DNA of 32,239 nt, taken from assembly GCA_030145195.1 (NCBI GenBank), contig JAQYVY010000039.1, positions 1 through 32,239 of the forward strand, written 5' to 3'. The first letter of the stretch is position 1, and every line of letters starts with the position of its first letter. The stretch is from Desulfuromonadales bacterium. Lineage in GTDB: Bacteria > Desulfobacterota > Desulfuromonadia > Desulfuromonadales > BM103. Under the pieces are notes generated by a model. It was not told the origin of the DNA, made no database searches, and saw only the letters and a program-made list of their open reading frames with translations. Shown here piece after piece: positions 7,948 to 16,813 of this stretch. A program made the position numbers and the translations under genes.

Positions 7948-9799
7948 GATCATCGGCCCCAAGGAAAAGTTGCTCGAAACCCTTGATCTTATACATAACC
8001 GGGGCGTCTTTCAGCCCGATCCGCAACTATTGGAACGGATTGAGTTGACAGAGGGACAACGCCCCCAAGCCTTAGTCCTTGATGAGGATGAGCTGCGAGA
8101 AAGAACTTTTTTCAGCGATTTGCACGCCCGCTTGTCAGTACTGATTGAACTCCTGCCGAAAACAACCGGCCAGACCTCCCAATTGCAACCGCTTCCGGTT
8201 ATGGATGCGCTGAACGAGCTTGCCAACCAGCATCTGGCCGCAGTCCGCGAACGAACCGAGCAGCTGGCTGAACACCGTCAGGAAGTGGAGACTCTACAAC
8301 GCGACCTCTCCTTCTGGAAGGCTCTGGAACCACTGACTCACGATCTCCCCACTGGCTCAAACCTGGAATTGTTTGGCATTGCCATTCGAGATGCCCAGCA
8401 ACTTGAAGTCCTTGAAAATTTGCTGCACGAGCGCACTCTGGGCCGTTGTCACGTCAGCAGCACATTGACTGCCGATGGGGCCTTGGTTGGCCTGATCGCA
8501 ACCACAGGGGAAATATCGAGCCAGTTGCGTGAGGCGTTGACCAGTGAGCATGTGCCGGAGTTGTCGGTGCCAGAAGATCTGGCCAATCTGCCGATACCAC
8601 AACGGGTGACTGCCTTGAGTGAACGTTTGGCGACCTCTCTGGCACGATGTCGAACGATAGAGTTGCAAACGCAGGAGATGTCACACCGCTGGCTGCCGAT
8701 TTATCAGCGGGCTCTGGCTTGGCTGGAAGAGCGTCTCGACCTCTACCGGGCAACAGCAACGGTCTTTACCACCCAGCTCTGTTTTATTATTCAAGGCTGG
8801 ATGGCAAAAACCGAAGTGCCTGAGCTAAAAAGTCTGTTAACGCAGGCCTTTGATGGTTGCGTTGTTCTCGAACAACAGGCCATCTTCGAGGAGGAGATTG
8901 ATCAGATTCCAGTAAAATTGTGCAATCCAGGTTATTTTGCGCCGTTCGAGATTTTTTCCCGGCTACTACCACTGCCTAAATACTCCTCCTACGATCCGAC
9001 TCCATTTATCGGGCTCTTCTTCCCGGTCCTGTTCGGCATGATTCTCGGTGATCTTGGCTACGGCCTGGTGCTTCTGGTTATTGCGGTGGTTTTCACCAAG
9101 CGATTCCCTGCTCACCATTTAGCCAGTGATCTGGGTAAAGTCCTCGGCGTAGCAGCCCTTTATGCCTGCCTGTTTGGGTTGCTCTATGGTGAGCTGTTTG
9201 GTGATCTGGGCAAAGTCAATTTTGGTTTGGAGCCCCTCTGGTTTGATCGCGGTACCGAACTTGTGCCGATGATTGTGTTCTCCCTGACCGTTGGGGTCGT
9301 GCACATTCTGCTCGGCAGTCTCCTTGGTGTCTGGTCTCATTTACGCCGACATCAACCGCGCGAGGCTCTCATCAAGCTGGTGATGCTGCTCGCGATTCTG
9401 TTGCTGGTTCTGGCGGCGGTCGGCTGGTTCTATCCGCATCCTTGGCTAGCCACCCGACCTCTGCTGCTCAGCGTCGCTATTTTGCTGCCGATATTGATTG
9501 CGGCAGAAGGGTTGCTTGCGCCCCTTGAAATGCTCAAAACTCTTGGCAATATCATCTCGTATGTCAGGATCATGGCCATCGGTCTCTGTTCGGTTCTACT
9601 CGCTATGGTCGCCAACCAACTGGGCGGCATGACCGGCGACATCCTGGTCGGGACTCTGGTTGCAGGGGTGTTACACGGTTTCAATCTATTGCTCGGTGTG
9701 TTTGCACCGACCGTCCACTCGCTACGCTTGCATTATGTTGAATTTTTCAGCAAGTTTCTTGACCTGGGTGGTCGGCGGTTTGAACCCTGGCATAAATAG
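7922..9799 (+). CDS. ntpI: A/V-type ATPase subunit I (membrane a-subunit)
   Basis: A 625-residue stator subunit that forms the ion half-channels against the c-ring. The N-terminal half (to about residue 335) is soluble and coiled-coil rich, and the C-terminal half has seven or so membrane helices beginning at the FFPVLFGMILGDLGYG region. The essential ion-path arginine is visible as R549 in SYVRIMAIGL, equivalent to the conserved Arg of Vph1/NtpI. The ATG at 7922 follows GGGGGTGA; a second in-frame ATG 12 bases later (MSKIEIIG) is also possible. The length is slightly short for the family (usually 640-660), with the difference in the soluble half. It overlaps ntpF and is followed 27 bases later by the c-ring gene. 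Confidence 0.93.
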   Translation: MIIRMSKIEIIGPKEKLLETLDLIHNRGVFQPDPQLLERIELTEGQRPQALVLDEDELRERTFFSDLHARLSVLIELLPKTTGQTSQLQPLPVMDALNELANQHLAAVRERTEQLAEHRQEVETLQRDLSFWKALEPLTHDLPTGSNLELFGIAIRDAQQLEVLENLLHERTLGRCHVSSTLTADGALVGLIATTGEISSQLREALTSEHVPELSVPEDLANLPIPQRVTALSERLATSLARCRTIELQTQEMSHRWLPIYQRALAWLEERLDLYRATATVFTTQLCFIIQGWMAKTEVPELKSLLTQAFDGCVVLEQQAIFEEEIDQIPVKLCNPGYFAPFEIFSRLLPLPKYSSYDPTPFIGLFFPVLFGMILGDLGYGLVLLVIAVVFTKRFPAHHLASDLGKVLGVAALYACLFGLLYGELFGDLGKVNFGLEPLWFDRGTELVPMIVFSLTVGVVHILLGSLLGVWSHLRRHQPREALIKLVMLLAILLLVLAAVGWFYPHPWLATRPLLLSVAILLPILIAAEGLLAPLEMLKTLGNIISYVRIMAIGLCSVLLAMVANQLGGMTGDILVGTLVAGVLHGFNLLLGVFAPTVHSLRLHYVEFFSKFLDLGGRRFEPWHK

Positions 9800-9826
9800 C
9801 GTTATCAACCTTAAAGGAGGAGCATC

Positions 9827-10042
9827 ATGGAAAAAGTCTTGATTGCCTTTGCTGCAGCTCTAGCGATCGGTCTACCGGCCATCGCCACGGCGTGGGCCCA
9901 GTCGCGCATCGGCGCGGCAGGAGCCGGGACTCTGGCGGAAAAACCTGAGCTTACCGGGGCTATCATCATCCTGGTCGCTATTCCAGAAACCATGGTCATC
10001 CTCGGCTTTGTGGTCGCGGCGATGATCCTGCTGATGATCTAG
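9827..10042 (+). CDS. ntpK: A/V-type ATPase subunit K (c-ring proteolipid)
   Basis: A 71-residue, two-helix proteolipid, a single hairpin rather than the duplicated four-helix form of E. hirae NtpK. The ion-carrying glutamate is E54 in AIPETMVILGF, and Q25 lies in helix 1. The Q25-E54 spacing of 29 equals Q110-E139 in E. hirae NtpK, and the ET pair and ILGF that follow also match that Na+-binding hairpin. Na+ rather than H+ as coupling ion is therefore plausible (inference). It has the best ribosome-binding site in the operon, AAAGGAGG at 9813-9820 with six bases to the ATG, consistent with the many copies needed per ring. Confidence 0.93.
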   Translation: MEKVLIAFAAALAIGLPAIATAWAQSRIGAAGAGTLAEKPELTGAIIILVAIPETMVILGFVVAAMILLMI

Positions 10043-10048
10043 TCACCC

Positions 10049-10648
10049 ATGGGTGAAAATGAACTAAAAATCGCCCTGAAGAACCAGGGCGAGCAACAGA
10101 TCAGAACCGGCTGGGAGTCGGCGGAACAACGCGTTTCCGAACGCCGTTGTGCCATTGAAGAGGCGGTTGCGGGGCTGCAGGAACAAACCGACCGGCAGCT
10201 GCAAATCCAAACGGCCGCCCAACGTAGCGAGCTCCTGCACGAAGCCCAGACCCGAACTCGCGAGGGTCGACTGCACGCCGAGGCCGACTTGGGTTGTCGC
10301 CTGTATGCGTTAGCGCAGGAGCTGCTACCAGAGCTTGCGGCAACCGAGCGTCGGCAACGCTGGCAAGCGTTATGCGACGAGATTCCACCAGCCGAGTGGC
10401 AACAAGTGCTGGTTTGTACTCCAGACCGCGCACAGGCGCAGCAGGTTTTTCCTGCCTGCGAAATATCGCTTGAGGACAATTTGGGCGGCGGACTCATGGT
10501 TACCACCGCAGAGGGCTTGATCACGGTTGACAACTCCTTGCGATGCCGTCTGCAACGATCCTGGCCCGCTCTGCTGTCGAATCTTCTGGCCGAACTTCGC
10601 ATTTTGGTGGAGAGCGATGAAGCTACTGACACCGACACCTCCAGCTGA
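10049..10648 (+). CDS. ntpE: A/V-type ATPase subunit E (peripheral stalk)
   Basis: A 199-residue stalk subunit. The N-terminal two thirds form a long Glu/Gln/Arg-rich coiled coil, and the C-terminal globular part contains the family pattern of a Gly-rich turn followed by a strand and DNSLRCRL (GGGLMVTTAEGLITVDNS). It pairs with the small coiled-coil subunit to link the A3B3 head to subunit I. The ATG lies six bases after the subunit K stop with little Shine-Dalgarno sequence, so translation is probably coupled. Its end overlaps the subunit C start by 32 bases. Confidence 0.88.
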   Translation: MGENELKIALKNQGEQQIRTGWESAEQRVSERRCAIEEAVAGLQEQTDRQLQIQTAAQRSELLHEAQTRTREGRLHAEADLGCRLYALAQELLPELAATERRQRWQALCDEIPPAEWQQVLVCTPDRAQAQQVFPACEISLEDNLGGGLMVTTAEGLITVDNSLRCRLQRSWPALLSNLLAELRILVESDEATDTDTSS

Positions 10649-11519
10649 ACTTCCGGGCGAGGCCCTGCTGGCACGCTTGCGTTGCCGTCGAGCCGGCATT
10701 GACCTGACCGGTCGTTCGCAAATGTCTCAGGATCATGCTCCGGGACAGCCACTGCCACAGGCTGTTGACTGGGTTTACCGGCGGCTCAATGCCCGCCTTA
10801 AAAAACAGCTTGAACCGTATCTGGACCTTCTGGCGGTGCGCTCCCTGGTGCTGATGCTGCGGTATCGCTTGGCAGGTGAACCTCTACCGCTAGCTCTGGA
10901 GCGTGAACCGCTCCTGAACATCCAGATAAAAAAGCTGCTCACGCCCGATCTCGAACCAGAGTTAATTGTCGTCAATCTAGCCAGATCGCTACAGGTCGAA
11001 TACCCTTTTTTTGAGAACTTGGCGACAACCTGGCGACGACAGGGACCCGGTGGCGTAGAGCAACAATTGCTCAGCGGCATTCTGCGCCACAGCTTGAGCA
11101 CAACGCGCGACGCGACAGTTCGAAAAGCGATCCGCTACCTGCTCGATATGCGCAACCTGCTGATTGTTATGAAATTCTGGCGCTGGAGAATCTCGACCCC
11201 GCCAGAGCTGACCGTTGGCGGACAGCTCACCGCAGAGAACCTGCTGCGGATATGGAAAAACCATGACACTCGGCGGCTTGCGACACTGGCCAGCAGCATG
11301 GTCGGAGTTCCCACCGTTGAATGCGAGGCAACCGTTATGGAGCGCCACCTTCTGAGCGGGCTGGGCCGACAGTTACAACGCGCGGGACGTGACCCGTTAA
11401 GCGTGGGAGTTATCCTCGACTACCTCTGGCGAGCACAGCTTGCTTCTTATAACCATATCTTGCGTCAAACGCTGACGCCGGACAGTGAAGAGCTGCTTGA
11501 GGAGGTGATGCTGTTATGA
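10617..11519 (+). CDS. ntpC: A/V-type ATPase subunit C (AC39-like socket)
   Basis: A 300-residue helical protein matching the V-ATPase C/AC39 family, which caps the c-ring and docks the central rotor stalk. I chose the ATG of MKLLTPTP, which has GGAG seven bases upstream; an upstream in-frame ATG at 10527 would extend it far into subunit E. The family feature visible is the RKAIRYLLDMRNLLIVMKFWRW segment in the middle, where D-M-R-N-L is typical. The N-terminus overlaps subunit E, and the stop overlaps the subunit F start (ATGA). Divergence is high, so identity rests on this motif plus position. Confidence 0.85.
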   Translation: MKLLTPTPPAELPGEALLARLRCRRAGIDLTGRSQMSQDHAPGQPLPQAVDWVYRRLNARLKKQLEPYLDLLAVRSLVLMLRYRLAGEPLPLALEREPLLNIQIKKLLTPDLEPELIVVNLARSLQVEYPFFENLATTWRRQGPGGVEQQLLSGILRHSLSTTRDATVRKAIRYLLDMRNLLIVMKFWRWRISTPPELTVGGQLTAENLLRIWKNHDTRRLATLASSMVGVPTVECEATVMERHLLSGLGRQLQRAGRDPLSVGVILDYLWRAQLASYNHILRQTLTPDSEELLEEVMLL

Positions 11520-11830
11520 AGGAGGTTCTCTTTTTGACCCCGGCAGACAGTGACCCCGGGTTTGCCCTGACCGGAGTCCGGCAGTCGATACTGGAGGTGG
11601 ATGAAACCTGGCCAGCGATTCAAGCCGCGTGTGCCGACCCCGACATCGGTGTCATTGCGGTAGATGCCCGGCTGCTCGAAGGCCTTGATCCGGCGCAACT
11701 GCACACGCTGACGGAACGTTGGCCGGGCGTGATGGTGACGATGCCAGCTCCAGCTGGACGAACGCAACCAGCAGTGGATGAACTGCAACGCCTGGTGCAA
11801 CGCGCGCTTGGTTATCACGTCAAGCTGTAA
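11516..11830 (+). CDS. ntpG: A/V-type ATPase subunit F (rotor stalk, NtpG-like)
   Basis: A 104-residue small soluble alpha/beta protein in the position of E. hirae ntpG. A Rossmann-like core (VLFLTP ... DIGVIAVDARLLEGL ... PGVMVTMPAP) resembles the family, whose members bind subunit D in the central rotor and often modulate ATPase activity. It is joined to subunit C by an ATGA overlap and is separated from subunit A by 58 bases, the largest gap in the operon. Confidence 0.87.
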   Translation: MKEVLFLTPADSDPGFALTGVRQSILEVDETWPAIQAACADPDIGVIAVDARLLEGLDPAQLHTLTERWPGVMVTMPAPAGRTQPAVDELQRLVQRALGYHVKL

Positions 11831-11888
11831 CAAGTGTGGGCCGAAAACACCGGATAAGGACGGTGCTGTTTCAATAGGGAAAACAACT

Positions 11889-13514
11889 ATGGATGGCAAG
11901 GTAATCAGCATCAGCGGCGCGACCGTGCGCGTCGACCTTCCCGACCTGAAGATCGGTGATCGGGTCTTTGTCGGACAAGATCGTCTGACCGGGGAAGTGG
12001 TGCGCCTTGAAGGGGAAACCGCGACCGTGCAGGTCTTTGAAGAAAACCGCGGCCTCGGCATCGGCGAGCCGGTACAAAGTGCTCACAGCCCGCTAACGGT
12101 ACAACTCGGCCCCGGCCTGCTGGGCGGTATTTTTGACGGGCTTCAGCGCCCATTGCGCCGCTTGAAGGAAATCGGCGGCGACTTTATTGCCAGTGGCCTT
12201 GCGCCTTCTGCTCTCGATTTTGAACAACCATGGATCTTCCGTCCCAGCAGCCAGACCGGAGCCAAGCTGCTGCGGGGCGCAACGCTTGGCTGCGTTCGAG
12301 AAGGCCACCTTGAGCACCTGTTGCCGCTCACGGAGGAGGGAACCCTAGCGACTCTGACCGAGGGCGAAATTCGTCTTGACCAGCCGATCGCGTCCCTTGA
12401 GGAGGGACCTTCGGTTCTGCCCTGGCACAGTTGGCCGGTACGTCGTGCCAGACCGTTCAAACGCAAGCTGTCCCCGGAAACACCTCTGATCACCGGTCAG
12501 CGCTGTCTTGATTTTCTTTTTCCCTTATTGAAGGGTGGCGTCGCAGTCGTTCCCGGCGGCTTTGGTACCGGCAAAACAGTTTTAGAGCAAACCATCGCCA
12601 AATTCGCCGATGTTGATGTGGTTGTTTATGTTGGCTGCGGTGAACGTGGCAACGAAATGGCGGGGCTGCTCGATGAATTTGCAGAGCTGGAAGACCCACT
12701 CACCAAGCGACCGTTGATGGAACGAACCATTATTGTCGCCAATACCTCGAACATGCCGGTGGCTGCCAGGGAATCGTCCATCTTCACCGCCGTCACCATG
12801 GCTGAATATTATCGTGACATGGGTCTCGACGTGCTCTTCTTAGCCGACAGTCTGTCGCGCTGGGCGGAGGCTTTGCGAGAAATTTCGGCGGCGCTTGAAG
12901 AAATGCCCGGCGAGGACGGCTACCCGACCTACCTTGGCTCACGCCTTTCTGGCTTCATCGAACGGGCGGGCGTAGTGGAAACCTTGGGAGGAGCGGTCGG
13001 TTCTTTGAGCATGATCCTTGCTGTTTCGCCGCCGGGAGGTGATTTCGCCGAGCCGGTAACCCAGGCCTGCCTGCGCGTTGCCGGAGCCTTCTACATGCTC
13101 GATACCCGGCTGGCCCATCGCCGACATTTCCCGGCGATCAACTGGAAGCAAAGTTATTCGCTCTACGGCGGGGTCGCAAAAGATCACTTTGTCGGCAAGC
13201 ATCCTCACTGGACTGAGTTGCAAGCTCGCTGCACCGATATTCTCCAGCGCGAAGACGCCCTGCGCGAAGTCGCCGAAGTCGTCGGCATGGAAGGATTGCA
13301 AGACCGCGACCGCCTGTTGATGCGAACCGCAGAGCAAATCCGTCTTGATTTTCTCTGCCAAAATAGCTTTACCGACGATGCCTACGCCACTCCGGACATG
13401 ACGATTGTGCATATCGCTCGACTGATTGCCGAGCATGACCAGATCTTGTCCGCTCTTGATCAGGGCAAAATTCTCGACGAGCTGCTCAAGGAGATAAAAG
13501 ATGCGGCTCTCTGA
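11889..13514 (+). CDS. ntpA: A/V-type ATPase catalytic subunit A
   Basis: A 541-residue nucleotide-binding catalytic subunit. The P-loop GGFGTGKT is at 223-230, a slight variant of the family's GPFGSGKT. The catalytic glutamate lies in GERGNEM, and the Walker B stretch is [18 protein letters not shown]. The ATG at 11889 is preceded by AGGGA about ten bases upstream, and [15 protein letters not shown] is a typical N-terminus. It is about 40-50 residues shorter than E. hirae NtpA (593), mostly in the A-type insertion (about 110-190). It overlaps subunit B by 14 bases. With no F-type genes in view, it cannot be told whether this is the cell's main ATPase. Confidence 0.97.
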   Translation: MDGKVISISGATVRVDLPDLKIGDRVFVGQDRLTGEVVRLEGETATVQVFEENRGLGIGEPVQSAHSPLTVQLGPGLLGGIFDGLQRPLRRLKEIGGDFIASGLAPSALDFEQPWIFRPSSQTGAKLLRGATLGCVREGHLEHLLPLTEEGTLATLTEGEIRLDQPIASLEEGPSVLPWHSWPVRRARPFKRKLSPETPLITGQRCLDFLFPLLKGGVAVVPGGFGTGKTVLEQTIAKFADVDVVVYVGCGERGNEMAGLLDEFAELEDPLTKRPLMERTIIVANTSNMPVAARESSIFTAVTMAEYYRDMGLDVLFLADSLSRWAEALREISAALEEMPGEDGYPTYLGSRLSGFIERAGVVETLGGAVGSLSMILAVSPPGGDFAEPVTQACLRVAGAFYMLDTRLAHRRHFPAINWKQSYSLYGGVAKDHFVGKHPHWTELQARCTDILQREDALREVAEVVGMEGLQDRDRLLMRTAEQIRLDFLCQNSFTDDAYATPDMTIVHIARLIAEHDQILSALDQGKILDELLKEIKDAAL

Positions 13515-14826
13515 ACATAGCTATCGCACCGTAAGCGCCGTCCGCGGGCCGCTGCTCTTTCTCAACCGGGTGTTCCAAGCCCGCCTCGGCGAGCTGGTTA
13601 ATATCACGGCACCTGACGGTCGTGCCTTGACCGGTGAAGTGCTAAAACTCTCCGCCGACCAGGTTCTGGTTCAGGTCTTCGGCGGAACCCACGGTCTGGA
13701 CACCAAGACGACCACGGTTCGTTTCAGCGACGCGGTCATGCGCGCGCCTCTCGGCCCTGGCTGTCTTGGCCGGGTATTTGACGGCTCTTTCCGCCCACGC
13801 GACGAGCTCCCGATGTTCGTTCCGGAAAAATCTATGCCGGTCACCGGCGCTCCGATCAATCCTGTCGCCCGAGCTCACCCCGAGGAATTCATCGAAACCG
13901 GATTTTCGGCTATCGATGGTTTAAGCACCCTGATAAAAGGACAAAAGTTGCCAATCTTCTCCTGTGCCGGTCTACCGGCACGGGAGATGACCGACCAGTT
14001 GCTAAGACAGTCACGGTTGCCCGATGGCGGACCGTTTGTCCTGGTCTTTGTCGCCCTCGGTCTGACCCATTTCGAATATCAATTCTATCGCCAGACTCTG
14101 GCCCACATGCAGAGCCGTTTCGTCGCCTTTATCAACTTGGCTGATGACCCGGTGGTGGAGCGTCTGCTGGCGCCGCGGCTCGCCCTGACTGTGGCCGAGG
14201 AACTGGCCTTTCAGCAAGAAATGGATGTGTTGGTTATCATGACCGACATGACCAATTATTGTGATGCGCTGCGTGAGATCTCAACCGCCCGCGAAGAGCT
14301 GCCCGGTCGCCGCGGCTATCCCGGCCATATGTATTCCGATCTGGCCTCCCTTTACGAGCGCGCCGGCCGCATCCACAACCGGAAAGGTTCGATCACCCTG
14401 CTGCCAACGGTCACCATGCCGGAGGACGATATCACCCACCCGATTTCAGACCTGACCGGTTACATCACCGAAGGTCAGATCGTCTTGTCGAGAGAGCTGC
14501 ACCAGAAGGGAATTTATCCTCCGGTGGATGTTTTGCCCAGCCTTTCGCGGCTGATGCAGTACGGCATCGGCAAGGAGCAAACCCGTCAGGACCATCGCGA
14601 GCTGGCTAATCGGCTCTATCGGAATTATGCCAAGGGCTGTGATTTACGTCGCCTTGAAGCCGTGGTCGGCCGCGATGGAATGCTGGCTGAGGATCGGCAC
14701 CTGCTCGATTTTGCCGACGCTTTCGAGTCTGATTTTGTGCACCAGGGGGAAACCCGCAGAAGCATGACCGAAACGCTTGATACCGCCGTGCTCTTATTGG
14801 AGAAATTTTGCGAGGTGGCAAAATGA
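13501..14826 (+). CDS. ntpB: A/V-type ATPase regulatory subunit B
   Basis: A 441-residue paralogue of subunit A that alternates with it in the hexamer head. As is normal for B subunits, the P-loop is degenerate: the position after GLSTLIKGQKLPIFSCAGLPA lacks GKT. Family motifs visible are GLTHFEYQFY, VLVIMTDMTNYCDALREIS, the GRRGYPGHMYSDLASLYERAGR segment carrying the nucleotide-contacting arginines, and LPTVTMPEDDITHPI. The length is close to the usual 455-465. It starts inside the end of subunit A and runs into subunit D with an ATGA overlap. Confidence 0.97.
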   Translation: MRLSEHSYRTVSAVRGPLLFLNRVFQARLGELVNITAPDGRALTGEVLKLSADQVLVQVFGGTHGLDTKTTTVRFSDAVMRAPLGPGCLGRVFDGSFRPRDELPMFVPEKSMPVTGAPINPVARAHPEEFIETGFSAIDGLSTLIKGQKLPIFSCAGLPAREMTDQLLRQSRLPDGGPFVLVFVALGLTHFEYQFYRQTLAHMQSRFVAFINLADDPVVERLLAPRLALTVAEELAFQQEMDVLVIMTDMTNYCDALREISTAREELPGRRGYPGHMYSDLASLYERAGRIHNRKGSITLLPTVTMPEDDITHPISDLTGYITEGQIVLSRELHQKGIYPPVDVLPSLSRLMQYGIGKEQTRQDHRELANRLYRNYAKGCDLRRLEAVVGRDGMLAEDRHLLDFADAFESDFVHQGETRRSMTETLDTAVLLLEKFCEVAK

Positions 14827-15461
14827 ACCACCCGACCCGGACCAACCTGCTGCTGCTCAAAGATCGGCTACGGGCGGTGTTGAACTGCACCACCATCCTC
14901 AAGGGCCGCCGCCAGGCACTGATCAAGGAATTCCTCAAGGTCACTAAACCATTAATGCAGTCGCGAGAGGAGATCAGCCAAGCCTATGCTCGCGCGCTTG
15001 ATGCTCTACATGTCAGTTCCGGCCGGGAAGGTCCCGTCGCGGTGAAGGCACTGGCCACGAGCAACCGGCGCCAGCTGGCAGTGGACATTATCGAATGTAA
15101 CCTGCTTGGGTTACGCTATCGGGATTTAAAGATGCACGAAACTGTGGCCCGAGGCTTTGATGAACGCCCTTATGACATGCTTGGCAGCACCCCCTGGCTG
15201 GAAGAAGCGATGCAGGATTTTGAGGGGATTGTCGAAGAGATGCTCTCTATAGCCACCTTCGAGGGCAAATTTCGGCGGCTGGCAGAGGAGTTGGTGCGCT
15301 TGACCCGGCGCATCAGAATTCTGGAAGAGAGAGTGACTCCAGAGCTGCACAAGGAAATTCACGCCATGACCCAATATCTGACAGAGCGCGAGCGCGAAAC
15401 CTATTTTCGGTTAAAGCGGTTTAAGGGCGGCACTACGCAACAGGCCCAAGAGTTAACTTAA
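14823..15461 (+). CDS. ntpD: A/V-type ATPase subunit D (central rotor shaft)
   Basis: A 212-residue protein with the two long helices of the rotor shaft. The N-terminal PTRTNLLLLKDRLRAVLNC and LLKGRRQALIKEF-type pattern, and the C-terminal RIRILEERVTPELHKEI coiled coil, are the hallmarks of subunit D. I chose the ATG at 14823, overlapping the subunit B stop as ATGA with GAGG just upstream, rather than the in-frame ATG 15 bases earlier. It is the last ATPase gene and faces the TraB-like gene tail to tail with three bases between stops. No clear terminator hairpin is visible there. Confidence 0.93.
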   Translation: MNHPTRTNLLLLKDRLRAVLNCTTILKGRRQALIKEFLKVTKPLMQSREEISQAYARALDALHVSSGREGPVAVKALATSNRRQLAVDIIECNLLGLRYRDLKMHETVARGFDERPYDMLGSTPWLEEAMQDFEGIVEEMLSIATFEGKFRRLAEELVRLTRRIRILEERVTPELHKEIHAMTQYLTERERETYFRLKRFKGGTTQQAQELT

Positions 15462-15464
15462 CCG

Positions 15465-16721
15465 CTATTGACCTATTGTCCGATGCTGTGGGTTGTTTTC
15501 GGTAAAATATTTCAAAAAGCTGGCATAAGGGAGAGTTCTGAAATCAAGGCTGAGGCGTTCCTGTGTCTTGGCAAGAAGAAAGCCCTGCTTAATTACGGCG
15601 GCTTCGATCTCCGGCATATGCATGGCCCCCCACGGAATGACGATTGTGTCGTAATCCTTCAGGGTCATGACCAGTCGCCGAACCACTTCCACATTGCGGT
15701 TTATGAGGATATCGTCGGTAATTATCTCGATCCATTCCGGGGTCATATGCGCATTGACCCAGGCATTGTACTCTTGCAGACCTGCCTTGAGAGGGGCTCC
15801 GCTGAGCAGGGTGTTGCCGAGCACGTTAAGAAATTCAATGGTTTTGGGATTAAAGCTATTCAGGTCAACATCCGCGACGGCAATATCCGGTTTCGTGCTC
15901 TGGTCCTGATCCAAGCGCAACGGTTCAGGATCATCCAGATCAACCAGATGGCCATCGAACTTGAGCGTCTCCTGAGCAGACAAGCCTAAAACCCCAGCCA
16001 GCTTTCCGTAACTAAACTGACTCTGCAACAAATGATCACGATCGGTGACCCCTTCAGCAAGAATGATGGTTCCCTCGACCGGAACCGATCCGGCCAGGTC
16101 CTGGTAGTAGGCCTCATTGCCTATGTGCATCATCCCTGCCAGGCGGACGACCTTGTGATCAAGATGATAGGTGCGCTCAGTCATGTAGATCCCAAGTGGG
16201 CTGAGGCGCATGAATCCGGAAGTCTGTTCTTCAAGAAAGAGGCTGGCTGTTGCCATCCCGAAAAAGAGGGCAGCAAAGGGCAACAGGCAGAGGTTCACCG
16301 CCGTAAAGGTCAGGGTGTTGCGCCAACTGAAAAAAGGCGACTGAAACAGCTCTTTCGGCAACAGGATACCGCTGCTGTCGCGCGAACGTAGGGCCAAGAC
16401 TGCGTAAACCCCAAGCACCGTCTGCCCGACTGCTGCGGCTACCTCCAGAATCGCCCGGTCAAAAAATCCCGCCAGCGGCCACAAGCCGAGATCGCACCAT
16501 AAGATGAAGACAATTAACGGCACAAAAACCCGCTTTTTCAAGCGCTTATCGATGCCGAGGGTCGCATAGAGCGGGAGGGCCAGAAGCAAAACCAGAGAGG
16601 CAACCAGGTAGCGCAACTCGGTGAGGGCCGTCACGGTAGCAGTAGCAAGCAGTTCATCAATCAGGGAAAGTCCACCATCAAGGAGATAGAGGATGATAAA
16701 GAGTTTGGCAAAGAATCTCAT
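15465..16721 (-). CDS. Membrane protein with TraB/GumN-like domain
   Basis: A 418-residue protein. The first 165 residues hold about five hydrophobic segments (roughly 4-20, 38-56, 66-86, 90-112, 136-162). The rest resembles the TraB/PrgY/GumN (Tiki-like) fold. It has the paired GxxH motifs of that family, GMMHIGNEAYYQDL at 196-209 (H199) and WGAMHMPEIEAAVIKQGF near the C-terminus, with E223 in ILAEG and a conserved Arg/Asn pair before the second motif. Tiki relatives are metal-dependent peptidases and PrgY reduces extracellular pheromone activity, but the bacterial role here is unknown. No clear Shine-Dalgarno site precedes the ATG. GlgX lies 92 bases upstream on the same strand, so co-transcription is possible. 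Confidence 0.72.
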   Translation of the reverse strand: MRFFAKLFIILYLLDGGLSLIDELLATATVTALTELRYLVASLVLLLALPLYATLGIDKRLKKRVFVPLIVFILWCDLGLWPLAGFFDRAILEVAAAVGQTVLGVYAVLALRSRDSSGILLPKELFQSPFFSWRNTLTFTAVNLCLLPFAALFFGMATASLFLEEQTSGFMRLSPLGIYMTERTYHLDHKVVRLAGMMHIGNEAYYQDLAGSVPVEGTIILAEGVTDRDHLLQSQFSYGKLAGVLGLSAQETLKFDGHLVDLDDPEPLRLDQDQSTKPDIAVADVDLNSFNPKTIEFLNVLGNTLLSGAPLKAGLQEYNAWVNAHMTPEWIEIITDDILINRNVEVVRRLVMTLKDYDTIVIPWGAMHMPEIEAAVIKQGFLLAKTQERLSLDFRTLPYASFLKYFTENNPQHRTIGQ

Positions 16722-16813
16722 GTTCAGTTCACTGTCTCAACTTGGAATTGATGTGGTTGAATCTTTTCAGAGTACCAGAAGGCTCCAACTGGGAAACACC
16801 GAGGGCATCGCAC

